From an uncultured Bacteroidota bacterium (GTDB lineage: Bacteria; Bacteroidota; Bacteroidia; Chitinophagales; Chitinophagaceae): a stretch of 64,000 nucleotides of DNA. Location: the NCBI GenBank assembly GCA_903877645.1, contig CAIRES010000088.1:1-64000 (forward strand). The letters run 5' to 3'. This document shows, piece by piece, positions 15,854-25,471 of the stretch (within the stretch, counting starts at the first letter, position 1; each line of letters starts with the position of its first letter). Position numbers and translations under genes: made by a program. Below the pieces are notes generated by a model. It worked only from the letters and a program-made list of their open reading frames with translations, made no database searches and was not told the DNA's origin.

Positions 15854-17656
15854 TTAACCATTATACTCCTTTATAAACAAATTTGAACGAAACTCTTCTC
15901 GGTCAAGGAACGGAGCGAGGTCTTCCAATGGAGCCGAGATCATACGACCGTCATCCAATCTCTTGGAAGAAACCTTAGGGAGGAACTTATATTCCTCCGT
16001 CAGCATCACCTCGCAGATCACAGGACCAAACTCATTCAGGAAATTATTTATATTTTGTTCCAGATCATCGTGAGTAGTGATGCGGCATGTTTTAAAGCCA
16101 TACGCCTGTCCCAATTTGACAATATCAGGAAAACTTACCCCGGACTGAGGATCGCTACCAACTCTATGACCGCCGAAGAAACCATCTTGCGTCTGTTTAA
16201 TAGATATGTATCCATTATTATTCAGATAAATGAGCTTGATAGGCATCTGGTGATGAATAACCGTTTGTAATTCCTGAATATTCATTTGCAGGCTGCCGTC
16301 TCCCGCAATACAAATCACATCCTTCATATTATTTGCCACACAGGCACCAATAGATGCCGGCAGGTCGTACCCCATAGAAGCGCAACCGCTATTCCAGAAT
16401 ATCCTGAAGTTATTCTTGATCTGCATAGCCTGAAACGGGGCTACACATGCGGTACCATCACCTGTCACACAAATACCTCCATCTGGTATGCATCGGCCCA
16501 ATACTTCCATAAAAACATAAGGATGTACACCACCTGTCACATTGGTATACTCCGGCAATACCGATGGATACTTGGCTTTTCGTTGTTTGTTCCACTCCAG
16601 CCAATCAGCATGCTCACCGGCTATTGATGCACCAAGACCTTTGCTCAATAATGCAATAAACTCTTTCGCATCTGCGCAAACGGGAAGGTCTGGAACTACA
16701 GTAGGTTTTAGTAATTCAGCAGGGTCCACATCAACTATGATCTTATATGCTTCCCTTGCAAAAAATTCCCAGTTGTAGCTCACTTGCCTGATGTTGTTCC
16801 TCGTACCTATTGTGATCAGCACATCTGCGTTTTGTACACAAAAATTACCTGCCCTATTACCAAGTGTGCCGAACCTGCCAATGTAGTTTTTGTTATCCTC
16901 TGTGACAACGTCCATCCCATTGAATGTAGTAACCACTGGTATGTTACAGTTATTCAATAGTGCTTCAAATTCACTTTTACCACCTGATATTCGGATACCA
17001 TGTCCGGCAAGGATCACCGGGCGTTTGGCATTCTTTATTTTTTCGATAACCCTATTCACTAAACCCTGCAATTCGTGGTTCACTATAGCTTTCGCCGGTG
17101 GCACAAATGCACGAAGCTGAGCTTCGTCCACAAGCGCCCCTTGTATATTCATGGGCACATCGAGCCACACCGGACCTGGCCGGCCACTTGTAGCTTCGTG
17201 TACTGCTTTTTCCAGGCAATAGCGCACATCACTAATGTCTGTGATCATGTGCGCATATTTAGTGATGGGCTTAACAACACTGATGATATCTACTTCCTGA
17301 TCGCCAAGTTGTCGCAGCCCTTTTATCTCAGGACATACATGTATGGTAGTTTCAAACTTCACCTGCCCGGACAAGTACAATACCGGTGCAGAATCAGTCC
17401 ATTGACCAAGCACCCCATTAAGGGCGTTCAAGCCACCAGGTCCTGTGGTCACATTAACCACGGCAAGTTTATTGGCCACACGCGCATATCCTTCTGCCGC
17501 TATAGCACAAGCCTGCTCATGATGATTATTAATGTACACAAAATCCCTACCCAAAGAATCATTCAAATGCATAGCACCTCCTCCGGTTACCATGAATACA
17601 TGCGTTACTCCGAATTCCTTTAGTCGCTTGGCTATATAATCTGTTACCTTGATCAT
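15854..17656 (-). CDS. TPP-dependent acetolactate-synthase-like enzyme of glycan locus
   Basis: This 600-residue protein has the three domains of the acetohydroxyacid synthase family. The cofactor-activating Glu is in NHHEQACAIAAEGYAR (Glu47). A central domain contains VILAGHGIRISGG, and the TPP/Mg motif is IAGDGSLQMN..YLNNNGYISI near residue 440. Biosynthetic AHAS normally sits next to ilvN and ilvC; here the neighbours are an aldolase, HAD phosphatases, an epimerase and glycosyltransferases. It therefore more likely resembles YerE-like enzymes that add a two-carbon acetyl branch to a keto sugar. A promoter element lies 77 bases upstream. Confidence 0.8.
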   Translation of the reverse strand: MIKVTDYIAKRLKEFGVTHVFMVTGGGAMHLNDSLGRDFVYINNHHEQACAIAAEGYARVANKLAVVNVTTGPGGLNALNGVLGQWTDSAPVLYLSGQVKFETTIHVCPEIKGLRQLGDQEVDIISVVKPITKYAHMITDISDVRYCLEKAVHEATSGRPGPVWLDVPMNIQGALVDEAQLRAFVPPAKAIVNHELQGLVNRVIEKIKNAKRPVILAGHGIRISGGKSEFEALLNNCNIPVVTTFNGMDVVTEDNKNYIGRFGTLGNRAGNFCVQNADVLITIGTRNNIRQVSYNWEFFAREAYKIIVDVDPAELLKPTVVPDLPVCADAKEFIALLSKGLGASIAGEHADWLEWNKQRKAKYPSVLPEYTNVTGGVHPYVFMEVLGRCIPDGGICVTGDGTACVAPFQAMQIKNNFRIFWNSGCASMGYDLPASIGACVANNMKDVICIAGDGSLQMNIQELQTVIHHQMPIKLIYLNNNGYISIKQTQDGFFGGHRVGSDPQSGVSFPDIVKLGQAYGFKTCRITTHDDLEQNINNFLNEFGPVICEVMLTEEYKFLPKVSSKRLDDGRMISAPLEDLAPFLDREEFRSNLFIKEYNG

Positions 17657-17732
17657 TACCGTGATGATAAATTATTACTGTATTTTTTATTGGCAAATAC
17701 TATTCCATGTGCTCTGCCATACACTATTGGCA

Positions 17733-17740
17733 CAAATATA
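17733..17740 (-). promoter_or_regulatory. -7 promoter element before TPP enzyme gene
   Basis: The minus strand reads TATATTTG, an exact TAnnTTTG, in the 134-base gap between the HAD gene and the TPP gene. It suggests an internal promoter in the glycan run. Confidence 0.55.
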
Positions 17741-17790
17741 GTATGCTCTATCCATTTCTTAACACCTCAATATCGCTCTATCTTTTTGTT

Positions 17791-18438
17791 TCAGATATGA
17801 TCATGCTTTTTTACTAAATCAGATAATTTATGGAAATAGTCAATCAGGTACGTTGGTTTTTGTTCTAAAAGTTTACTCTCCTCCTCATATCCATATTTTA
17901 CGGCTACTGTGATCAGTTGTTCCTCGTTTCCGGCATGTATGTCCCCGATCGAATCGCCAACCATAAACCCGCTTGAAAATGCGCCTATTTTTTTTAATCC
18001 GGCAATCATCTGCCTTTTGGTAAGCGTGATGCCCGGATCCATTTCATTAGCCATTATCCCGGAGAACAGATGCACCATGCCTTTTTGCTCCAATATCCTC
18101 AGTGTGGGCAAGTACCTCTTGTTGGTAGCTATATACAGCTCGTGCCCCACATTTTTCAATGCATTTAATGTTTCCAACACTCCATTATACAACAGCGTGG
18201 CCCTATAATCAGACTGATCATAAATAGACATAAACAACTGTTTTGCATCCTTTATGCTATTTACGTCATCGCCATAAACGCTTTTCAGCACATTATTTAT
18301 CGTAGCTCCGTAGTCCAGGTCATCAGTTTTCGGCATCACTGCCGGACGGATATGATCAAAAACAGTTTGGTATGTTTTGAAAATTTCATTTTTGGAATCA
18401 ATAAGCGTACCGTCAAGGTCAAAAATAATGTGTTGCAT
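17791..18438 (-). CDS. HAD hydrolase, phosphoglycolate-phosphatase-like
   Basis: This 215-residue protein has all HAD motifs: IIFDLDGTLIDS at residues 4-15, motif II as IATNK, Lys in the KRQMIAGLKK segment and motif IV as MVGDSIGDI. A helical cap domain (about residues 17-80) puts it in the Gph/PGMB-like subfamily I. In this locus it probably dephosphorylates a sugar phosphate, giving an irreversible step before activation or transfer. It lies 13 bases downstream of the epimerase gene. Confidence 0.82.
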   Translation of the reverse strand: MQHIIFDLDGTLIDSKNEIFKTYQTVFDHIRPAVMPKTDDLDYGATINNVLKSVYGDDVNSIKDAKQLFMSIYDQSDYRATLLYNGVLETLNALKNVGHELYIATNKRYLPTLRILEQKGMVHLFSGIMANEMDPGITLTKRQMIAGLKKIGAFSSGFMVGDSIGDIHAGNEEQLITVAVKYGYEEESKLLEQKPTYLIDYFHKLSDLVKKHDHI

Positions 18439-18451
18439 TTACTTTTAAGTA

Positions 18452-19336
18452 TTACTTATCTGATAGTAACAGATCCTTATTAATAGCCGAAGTATTCGCC
18501 ATATACCATTTATAGAGATCTTCAATTGACTTTCTTAACGGTGAGAAGTATATCCCCTTATACTCGTTACTTAATAACGAATTATCACCGCTATACTCCA
18601 TACCCATACCTTCCTGCGCTACACGTATATCAATAGGCTTACCCGAAACCGCTTTTACTAATTGAGCAATAGCTAATAATCCGACAGACGCATCAGGCGT
18701 GATGTTAAATGCCTTTTCAGCCGGATCATGCTCTATAAAATACTCCAGCACAGGCATCAGATCGTCAATGTATAAATAGTCAAACTTCCTGTTTTGCCTC
18801 AGCGTTATCGGCAGGTCAAAAATAGCTTTGCATATTGCGTTGGAGATAAACCTTATCGCATAATCTTCATACTTACCGAATATCCCAAAAATCCGAAAGT
18901 CATAAACATGGTTCAGCGTGGGCAGTAGTTTGCCAAGTATATATTTGTTGTACCCATGCTCATCGGCAGGTATATAAGTACCAAAATAGCCCTCCTTCAT
19001 CTTCGGCTCATAGTGCCGCATATCGTATATAGCGCCGCTACCCATATTCAACAACTTACCCCACCTGTCTTGATGGTGCAGCAGGTTAGCTATCATTCTG
19101 TTATTGGTCAGCAGCAAACTGGTTGTATCGTTGGCATTTCTGTGTCCCGGCTTTGCGGCAGAATGTATCACCACATCAAAACTGTGCCGCGCAAAATATC
19201 CGCTTACACTTTCGTCATCACTGCAATCCAGCTCATTGCGCTTCGGTGTCACAAGCTCATACTTTTCCCGCAGGTATGATTCAACAACATTTCTACCTAT
19301 AAACCCCGAGCCACCCGTTACCAGTATCTTCTTCAT
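18452..19336 (-). CDS. NAD-dependent epimerase/dehydratase (extended SDR)
   Basis: This 294-residue SDR starts with the Rossmann motif TGGSGFIGRN. It has a Ser/Thr-like position in LLNMGSGAIYDM and a catalytic YNKYILGK (YxxxK) near residue 130. Extended SDRs act on NDP-sugars as epimerases, dehydratases or reductases. Its start lies one base past the YfhO-like gene, so the two are co-transcribed. The exact reaction is not readable; a 4-reductase or 4-epimerase acting on a keto sugar would fit the locus. Confidence 0.82.
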   Translation of the reverse strand: MKKILVTGGSGFIGRNVVESYLREKYELVTPKRNELDCSDDESVSGYFARHSFDVVIHSAAKPGHRNANDTTSLLLTNNRMIANLLHHQDRWGKLLNMGSGAIYDMRHYEPKMKEGYFGTYIPADEHGYNKYILGKLLPTLNHVYDFRIFGIFGKYEDYAIRFISNAICKAIFDLPITLRQNRKFDYLYIDDLMPVLEYFIEHDPAEKAFNITPDASVGLLAIAQLVKAVSGKPIDIRVAQEGMGMEYSGDNSLLSNEYKGIYFSPLRKSIEDLYKWYMANTSAINKDLLLSDK

Positions 19337-19337
19337 A

Positions 19338-21809
19338 TCAGGCGTTTACAGAGTTTTTTCTTTTACCGGTTACAAATAATAGTCCAGCAAAAACAAGCAG
19401 ACTCAATATAGATACCAATGCGCCCTTCCTCATCAGGCGTGGCTCAAAATGAATCTCTACATCGTTTTTTCCTACTCCAAGTTTCAGGCCCGTAAGCCCA
19501 CAGTCTATACGATACCGCTTTGCAGGTGCGCCATTAATCGTTGCACTCCATCCTTCATCAAACGGAATAGAAAAAAACAAAATTCTGGGTGCATCCACAT
19601 TGATCGTACCATTGATGTCGCTTTCCTTAAACTGAGTGATAGACAACGTATCTCTCTTCAACTCCGACACATAATGCCCGTATTGATCCAGCGAGAATGG
19701 TATAGTGGTATCAGCAAGGTTAAACTTCTTACCCACAGCCAGCAGATCGGCATCTTCATTAGACACCACACACCCTCTCAATAAGTACTGATCTTTTTGG
19801 AATGCACTCATTTTTTTGAAAGAGGCCTCATCCAACACGGTATCATATGCCACCCCAAATGGAACGGTGAACCTGTTCTGATACACCTTCACATTGCCAT
19901 ACTGTCCTATCTGGTCATAGCCGTAAGTCTCTATATGCGTCTCCGGCTTTCTCACCAGCCAATACTTTCCGCTCACCAACGAGAACAAAAGCGGGCGCCC
20001 GGTCACACCCATAGCCCAGCGTGTAGCCAGTTCATTCTTAGGGTCAATAACACCAAGATCACCAAGGAATTTGATATAATTCTTCTGGTTGAAAGAGAAA
20101 TAAGATGCAGATCCATAGTAGCCCTGCACCTTCGCATCATTAATGCTCTGGTGTATGGCCATACCCGAACTGTAATCCTTATTCACGCGGTAAAAACCAT
20201 GATCTCTTTGTTTCAGGAATTTCACTGCATCCACAGTGTAATCATTGTACCCTACCCTGTCTGTGAGGTCCGTGCTGGTCATCACATCCCGCTCACTAAT
20301 GGTTTGCGACGAGAAATAGATCAGTTCAAAGAAACAAACCACAAGAAGAGCTACTCTTGCGATCTTTTTTAGCTCACCGTTGGTAGTAAGCGCGTACAAT
20401 ACTCCGCCATAAACAAATATCAGCAGGGTGGCAAAGGAACGCAAGCCGCTATTTACAGCAGGTGCAAATTGCTCTGATGGCGTATAAAGGAGGCCCAATA
20501 ACACAGCTACAGTCACACCCAATAAGACCAGGTTCACCTTTCCTGTATTCATGATATTGCTCAGCGCCTTTGCCGTGTATATAAGCAGCAACAAGGTCAC
20601 TACTAAAGAATAAGTACGGAAGTAATCACCCGTATATGCCCAGAATGTATACCGGAAGAATGGAAAGAATATGGGCAGTGCAAATACACCGGCCATGATG
20701 CCATACGCAATGCGCTGCCTTTTGTTCATACCCACAAATGCCTGCGGGAAGGTAACCAGGCAGAAAATTCCACAATAGAATAGCGGGGCCTCCAGGTAAT
20801 TCTGCCAGCCCTGGAACGCACTGCCCGAGCCCAGCATATCGCTGCTGAACGCTCTGAATGTGGTGGTAAAGCGCAGCCACTCATCGGCTACACCAAACAC
20901 AGGCTGCGCCTTCAGCTTATCTATAAGCTGCGCCTCGCCGCCTACCCTCGGGCTTTCTATGTATTGCAGCAGATCAGGGAACAACTGGTAGGCACTGATG
21001 GCTACACCCAATACAGACAGTCCAAATGTCTTAAGTAAGAAGATCGGAAATTTCTTCCATACCCCGTCATGTACATCATTATACCGCACCGGTATATATA
21101 CTGCGAGGAATATCGCATAAGGGAACAGGAAGAATGGCTGCACAAAACTCATGCATATAAGCCCAAGCACAAACCACAACCACTTGCCGCGATTAAGCCA
21201 CCTTTCAAAACCATAAAGGATAATGGCTATGTACAATGCCTCTAACGAAAATATGGTCCAGCAGCCGCCAAGTATGATGTAACCACTAAAAGCAAAAAGA
21301 AATGCACCCAGGCAAACCGCATACTTATGCAGCTTCAACTCAGTAAGGTATTTATAGAACACCCATGCACAAAGTAATACTTTGATGACCTCCACATAAG
21401 CCAGGGTATATGGCAAACTCTCTTTACTGAAAAGGATCATCAGGATATTCGAAAATATATCACCTATCCATAACGGGAACATATTTTGTCCGAGTCCCTG
21501 CGAGAACGTCCAGGTAGGCACACCATTTGCCTTAATGTAATCACTCATTTGCACCAGCCATGGGAAGTAGATATTGATAGAGTCACTTCCTATGTCCTTG
21601 AACAGGTACACTTTCTCAAAAAGAATGAAATCTTTGAACACAATAAAACACCCCAGAGCAACTGCTGCCATCAGGAAATATAGCTCCTTACCTACGATCT
21701 TTGAAAGAAGATCACCACCGGGAGCAATTGTTTGCTGTATATGCGGTTGCGACTCTTTAGAATTTATATTAATATCGCTATTTACAGGCGCTTTTTTTTT
21801 CTTTGACAT
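19338..21809 (-). CDS. YfhO-family membrane glycosyltransferase (GT-C type)
   Basis: This 823-residue protein has a basic N-terminal tail, about 13 membrane helices and a soluble C-terminal domain ending in a last helix (ALVSILSLLVFAGLLFV). The C-terminal FSIPFDEGWSATINGAPAKR block is characteristic of YfhO proteins, which decorate lipoteichoic acid or other polymers using lipid-linked sugars in Bacillota. An N-terminal acidic loop (DIGSDSINIYFPW) matches the GT-C catalytic site. With GtrA and GT2 at the end of the same run, it is the likely transferase for the lipid-linked sugar. Confidence 0.85.
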   Translation of the reverse strand: MSKKKKAPVNSDININSKESQPHIQQTIAPGGDLLSKIVGKELYFLMAAVALGCFIVFKDFILFEKVYLFKDIGSDSINIYFPWLVQMSDYIKANGVPTWTFSQGLGQNMFPLWIGDIFSNILMILFSKESLPYTLAYVEVIKVLLCAWVFYKYLTELKLHKYAVCLGAFLFAFSGYIILGGCWTIFSLEALYIAIILYGFERWLNRGKWLWFVLGLICMSFVQPFFLFPYAIFLAVYIPVRYNDVHDGVWKKFPIFLLKTFGLSVLGVAISAYQLFPDLLQYIESPRVGGEAQLIDKLKAQPVFGVADEWLRFTTTFRAFSSDMLGSGSAFQGWQNYLEAPLFYCGIFCLVTFPQAFVGMNKRQRIAYGIMAGVFALPIFFPFFRYTFWAYTGDYFRTYSLVVTLLLLIYTAKALSNIMNTGKVNLVLLGVTVAVLLGLLYTPSEQFAPAVNSGLRSFATLLIFVYGGVLYALTTNGELKKIARVALLVVCFFELIYFSSQTISERDVMTSTDLTDRVGYNDYTVDAVKFLKQRDHGFYRVNKDYSSGMAIHQSINDAKVQGYYGSASYFSFNQKNYIKFLGDLGVIDPKNELATRWAMGVTGRPLLFSLVSGKYWLVRKPETHIETYGYDQIGQYGNVKVYQNRFTVPFGVAYDTVLDEASFKKMSAFQKDQYLLRGCVVSNEDADLLAVGKKFNLADTTIPFSLDQYGHYVSELKRDTLSITQFKESDINGTINVDAPRILFFSIPFDEGWSATINGAPAKRYRIDCGLTGLKLGVGKNDVEIHFEPRLMRKGALVSILSLLVFAGLLFVTGKRKNSVNA

Positions 21810-21916
21810 GTATCAGGGTTTTATCCTCTCCCTGCAAAGTAAAAATGATTTTTTAATACCGCAAATAAATCAATCTCATATAGCATCAATAAGCAATAAC
21901 CCAAATTCAGAAATGA

Positions 21917-21945
21917 TTTGTATTTTTCACCATTGAATATCTTTG
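21917..21945 (+). promoter_or_regulatory. Promoter of GT-C-like gene
   Basis: TTTG at 21917-21920, a 17-base spacer and TATCTTTG at 21938-21945 form a Bacteroidota promoter 28 bases before the ATG at 21974. Confidence 0.6.
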
Positions 21946-21973
21946 CGACAGGCCAACAAAAACACCCCCCCGA

Positions 21974-24580
21974 ATGAAACCTGATAAAAAAAGTTCTATA
22001 AAAAACAATATCAACCCTAGTTCCGAAAGCGCAAAGCCAATAGTTGCAGCAGACCCTTTTCGCGTCAACGTAGCAATTGGCATGCTCTCCCTGCTGATAA
22101 GCATTTTAATCCTATATATTATCGGGAATTTTGTTTCTTCAAGTTATACCCCCGACATTAAAGCAATTGTTGACCAGGTATCGCCTCTTTCGATATGGCC
22201 GGCAAACACATTCTACCCGGAACCTGTGGAGCGGTTGCAATTTCAACTGACACTTGTCCTTACACCCCTCATCATTTTCGGAGTGTTCTCTTTAATAAAT
22301 AAGAAAAGAGCCTTGCTTACTTCGTCAATTGCTTCATTCATCAATTGGGCAGGGGTAGCTATCTTTATTTTATTCCTCGCCAACTTATTGAAGCAACCAT
22401 TATTGTACATACAGGATGCTACAAATGCCAGCCTATTTGGCAATAATGTAATCTCACTATTCAACCCGGCAGTGATGATTGTTATATATGCTGCTATGGC
22501 TTACTTATTGCTCATGTATATCAAGCTAACTGACTCCCCGCTTAAAAAGACAATATCAAACATTGTGGCTTATGGCATCGCAGCACTTATCATCGTCGAT
22601 ATTATGCTGTACAATGTATTTCATCTTGCAGCACAGGAGTGGGGCCGCTTCATGGAAACAAACGCCATGTATTACTCTATTACACAGGTATATGCAGGTA
22701 AGTCGTTGCTGGTAAATCTTAACGCGCAATATGGTCTATACGCATGGGTGCTTAATCCCGTGTTTAAGATCATAGGCCTGAGTACATACAAATTTTCGAT
22801 AGTGATGTCCGTCATGAATGGAAGTGCGTTGGCATTTGTTTTCCTGGGTATGAAAAGGATCATCAAAAACGATGTTTTAACTATCATGGGCTTTCTGTGT
22901 CTCGTATTCTGGCAATACTGGCAAACAAAAATTCCATTTGAAACAACAGCTCACTACTATTACCAGTATATGCCGCTTCGCTTTTTTTTCCCAGCACTGG
23001 CGTTTTTTCTTGTGGTTTTGTATCATACAGGCACCGCAAAAACAAAAAAGATCGTTTTGCCAATTCTCGCTATCTGCGCTTCAATTGCCCCCTTGTGGAA
23101 TATGGATTCCGGACTGTTTGTATATGTCGCCACTTTTGTGTCTCTGGTACTTCCGGCATTCGCTGCTGCAAATATCAAAGATGCTATTCAAAAAGTAATT
23201 ACACCTGCATTATGGATGATTGGCAGTTTAGTATTGGTCGTACTGTTGTTCCTGTTTTTTACCAAAATACATTCCGGTTCATGGCCCGACCTGGATAGTT
23301 TCTCAAAATTTCAGAGGATATTTTATATCTCCGGCTACTTCATGTTACCTATGGCACCTATCCATTTCTGGAACCTGCCTGCTATTGTTTATCTTATTTG
23401 TTGCGTATACTGTGTGTACCATCTCAGAAAAAACGAGACAGGCGACAATCCAATTCTTGCTTTTCTGTTCATCCTTGGCTGCGGTTTGTTCACTTACTTC
23501 CAGGGCCGCTCTTACGATTCATCTATCGATGTGGTTATGTACCCGGCCATTATCATACTCACCATTTTTTGCAACAAATTGGCTGCATATATCAAAAGCA
23601 ATGGCAAACTAAAGCTGCACGAAAGTGTACCCTTGTTCCTTATCTCATTTATTTTCATTGCAGATGGTGCATCATCAATGCTATACTACACGCCATCAAT
23701 ACAAGGCTTCGCTGAAAGCAATGCCTTTGATGAACATAAGCAGCAGGAAGATGCGCTGGCCGTAAGAATGAACTTCATCAAGAGTAATTTACCGGCTAAA
23801 GACACAGTGCTTATTCTTGCTAAAGACTTTGAAAGCTACTATTACGCCAGTGGCGATTACTACAACCCGCTGAACATGGCCGGCTCTACAGAAATGTTTT
23901 TCCGCTCAGAATTAGATAGTGTGGTAAGCCTCATTAAGCGCACAAACCACCCCATACTTTATGATGCCAGCCACCCCTGGCAGACCCAGGCCATAGCAGT
24001 GAACGTTTCTGACTCTATAGCAAAAGCCCTGGCCGAAAGCACCACTATTGTAAAAGAAACACCCGACCGTACAATGGTGTTATTAAAACATGATCCGCAC
24101 CCGCTCGCAGATAGATTAAAGCCGGATGCCGCCACCATTTGCTATAAGAACTACGGGAATTTCAACAGGCTGGTGGTATTAGACCCTGTGCTCAACCTAC
24201 CCGATAATTTCTCGATAGAGTTCCTGGCAACAATAAACCCGAAACTACTGGCAAAAGATGCCTTACTGATGACCAATATGTCGCCATACACAAAATTTAC
24301 CGGGTTCATTATGGTACAAAACGGCGATGATCGCTCACAATATGCTTTTGCTTATGGCAACGGCCATGGCTGGAGTCCCGCATTACTCATTAAGCTTGAT
24401 ACAACTTCTGAAAACCATGTCATTATTCACGTGCAGAAAAATATCATCACCGCATCCGTAAATGATCACGCTTTCGGGCCTACCAATACCAACACACAAA
24501 TGATGAACAGCAACAGTGCATTTTACCTCACTTCAAGCGTACCTGGAGTGATTAGCGAAATAAAAGTATCTAAAGAATGA
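21974..24580 (+). CDS. Large membrane protein, GT-C-like, with soluble C-terminal beta domain
   Basis: This 868-residue protein has about 12-14 membrane helices up to residue 580, followed by roughly 280 extracytoplasmic residues. An acidic pair is not obvious in the first loop, so GT-C catalysis is uncertain; NMDSG in a later loop may be relevant. The C-terminal 150 residues (LPDNFSIEFLATINPK, YAFAYGNGHGWSPALLIKL, VISEIKVSKE) look like a concanavalin-A-like beta sandwich. It is divergent from the YfhO-like gene, and the GT-C-plus-lectin plan suggests a surface glycan role. Confidence 0.65.
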   Translation: MKPDKKSSIKNNINPSSESAKPIVAADPFRVNVAIGMLSLLISILILYIIGNFVSSSYTPDIKAIVDQVSPLSIWPANTFYPEPVERLQFQLTLVLTPLIIFGVFSLINKKRALLTSSIASFINWAGVAIFILFLANLLKQPLLYIQDATNASLFGNNVISLFNPAVMIVIYAAMAYLLLMYIKLTDSPLKKTISNIVAYGIAALIIVDIMLYNVFHLAAQEWGRFMETNAMYYSITQVYAGKSLLVNLNAQYGLYAWVLNPVFKIIGLSTYKFSIVMSVMNGSALAFVFLGMKRIIKNDVLTIMGFLCLVFWQYWQTKIPFETTAHYYYQYMPLRFFFPALAFFLVVLYHTGTAKTKKIVLPILAICASIAPLWNMDSGLFVYVATFVSLVLPAFAAANIKDAIQKVITPALWMIGSLVLVVLLFLFFTKIHSGSWPDLDSFSKFQRIFYISGYFMLPMAPIHFWNLPAIVYLICCVYCVYHLRKNETGDNPILAFLFILGCGLFTYFQGRSYDSSIDVVMYPAIIILTIFCNKLAAYIKSNGKLKLHESVPLFLISFIFIADGASSMLYYTPSIQGFAESNAFDEHKQQEDALAVRMNFIKSNLPAKDTVLILAKDFESYYYASGDYYNPLNMAGSTEMFFRSELDSVVSLIKRTNHPILYDASHPWQTQAIAVNVSDSIAKALAESTTIVKETPDRTMVLLKHDPHPLADRLKPDAATICYKNYGNFNRLVVLDPVLNLPDNFSIEFLATINPKLLAKDALLMTNMSPYTKFTGFIMVQNGDDRSQYAFAYGNGHGWSPALLIKLDTTSENHVIIHVQKNIITASVNDHAFGPTNTNTQMMNSNSAFYLTSSVPGVISEIKVSKE

Positions 24581-24589
24581 TCCCGGTTA

Positions 24590-25426
24590 ATGCATAACCG
24601 CCCATACATGTATCGACTGATAATATTGCTTATACTAGGTATAATGGCAGGGCTGCGGGCTTATGCACAACCCCACGACACAGTTAGCGTGTTTTTCGAG
24701 CTCGATAATACTGGCCTTAGCGATCAGGCCACGCACCGGCTCGACAGCATGGTAACTAAGGGCGTGATCGCACACAATAAAACGATCAAAGTATTAGGCT
24801 ACTGCGACTACCTCGGCAGTAATGATTACAACACCGTACTATCCAAAGCGAGGGCAAAAAACGTGATGGACTACCTCCTCGTTTCCGGGTTTGAAAAGGC
24901 TGATATAACCCTATGCATGGGCAAAGGAAAAGCCAATAGCAAAGCCAATGCTGCAAAGGGAGGCAACCCTTTCGACCGCCGGGTGGATGTGATCATTCAA
25001 AAAGAACCCGACACACCGGCTGTTCAAAAATTCGCTTATTACATGCAAAACAGGCAAGTAAACGAAACATTACCCTTGCGTAATATCCACTTTTTCAGAG
25101 GCTCACTGCGCCTCACGCCGCAATCGATACCTGAACTGAAGATACTCTGCGACTTCCTAAGGCAAAATGAGACCTATACCATACAACTTGAGGGCCATGT
25201 ATGCTGCCTGGGAGTAGAGGAAGGACTGGATGAACCATACGATTCGTCCACACTGTCCACCTTGCGGGCGGGGAGTATATATGATTCGCTTGTATCCGGC
25301 GGAATAAATAGATCCCGGCTAAAATATGTCGGCCTTGGCAACAGTCACCCTATTGCCTACCCCGAAATAACTGACGAGGACATGGAGGACAACCGAAGGG
25401 TCGAGGTACGCATCATCAGCAAATAA
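24590..25426 (+). CDS. Secreted protein with two tandem OmpA-like domains
   Basis: After a signal peptide (LIILLILGIMAGLRAYAQ), this 278-residue protein holds two OmpA C-terminal-like peptidoglycan-binding domains. The first runs about residues 32-145 (VFFELDNTGLSDQA, VLGYCDYLGSNDYN, LSKARAKNVMDYL). The second runs about 165-277 (IHFFRGSLRLTPQS, LEGHVCCLG, STLRAGSIYDSL, NRRVEVRI). There is no beta-barrel or lipobox. The Asp/Arg pair that contacts diaminopimelate is clear in neither domain: the first has LSKARAKNV and FDRRVDV, the second NRRVEV. It starts 9 bases after the GT-C-like gene. Confidence 0.78.
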   Translation: MHNRPYMYRLIILLILGIMAGLRAYAQPHDTVSVFFELDNTGLSDQATHRLDSMVTKGVIAHNKTIKVLGYCDYLGSNDYNTVLSKARAKNVMDYLLVSGFEKADITLCMGKGKANSKANAAKGGNPFDRRVDVIIQKEPDTPAVQKFAYYMQNRQVNETLPLRNIHFFRGSLRLTPQSIPELKILCDFLRQNETYTIQLEGHVCCLGVEEGLDEPYDSSTLSTLRAGSIYDSLVSGGINRSRLKYVGLGNSHPIAYPEITDEDMEDNRRVEVRIISK

Positions 25427-25459
25427 CAAATTCGTATATCATCATTGCAGCAAGGGGTT

Positions 25460-25467
25460 TATATTTG
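25460..25467 (+). promoter_or_regulatory. -7 promoter element abutting rluD start
   Basis: TATATTTG is an exact TAnnTTTG and ends four bases before the ATG at 25472. The mRNA is probably leaderless. Confidence 0.6.
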
Positions 25468-25471
25468 CACC

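Noticed and set aside
15854-17656. Annotation as housekeeping acetolactate synthase (ilvB)
   Set aside because: No ilvN or ilvC partner is adjacent and the neighbours are glycan genes; a sugar-modifying role fits better.
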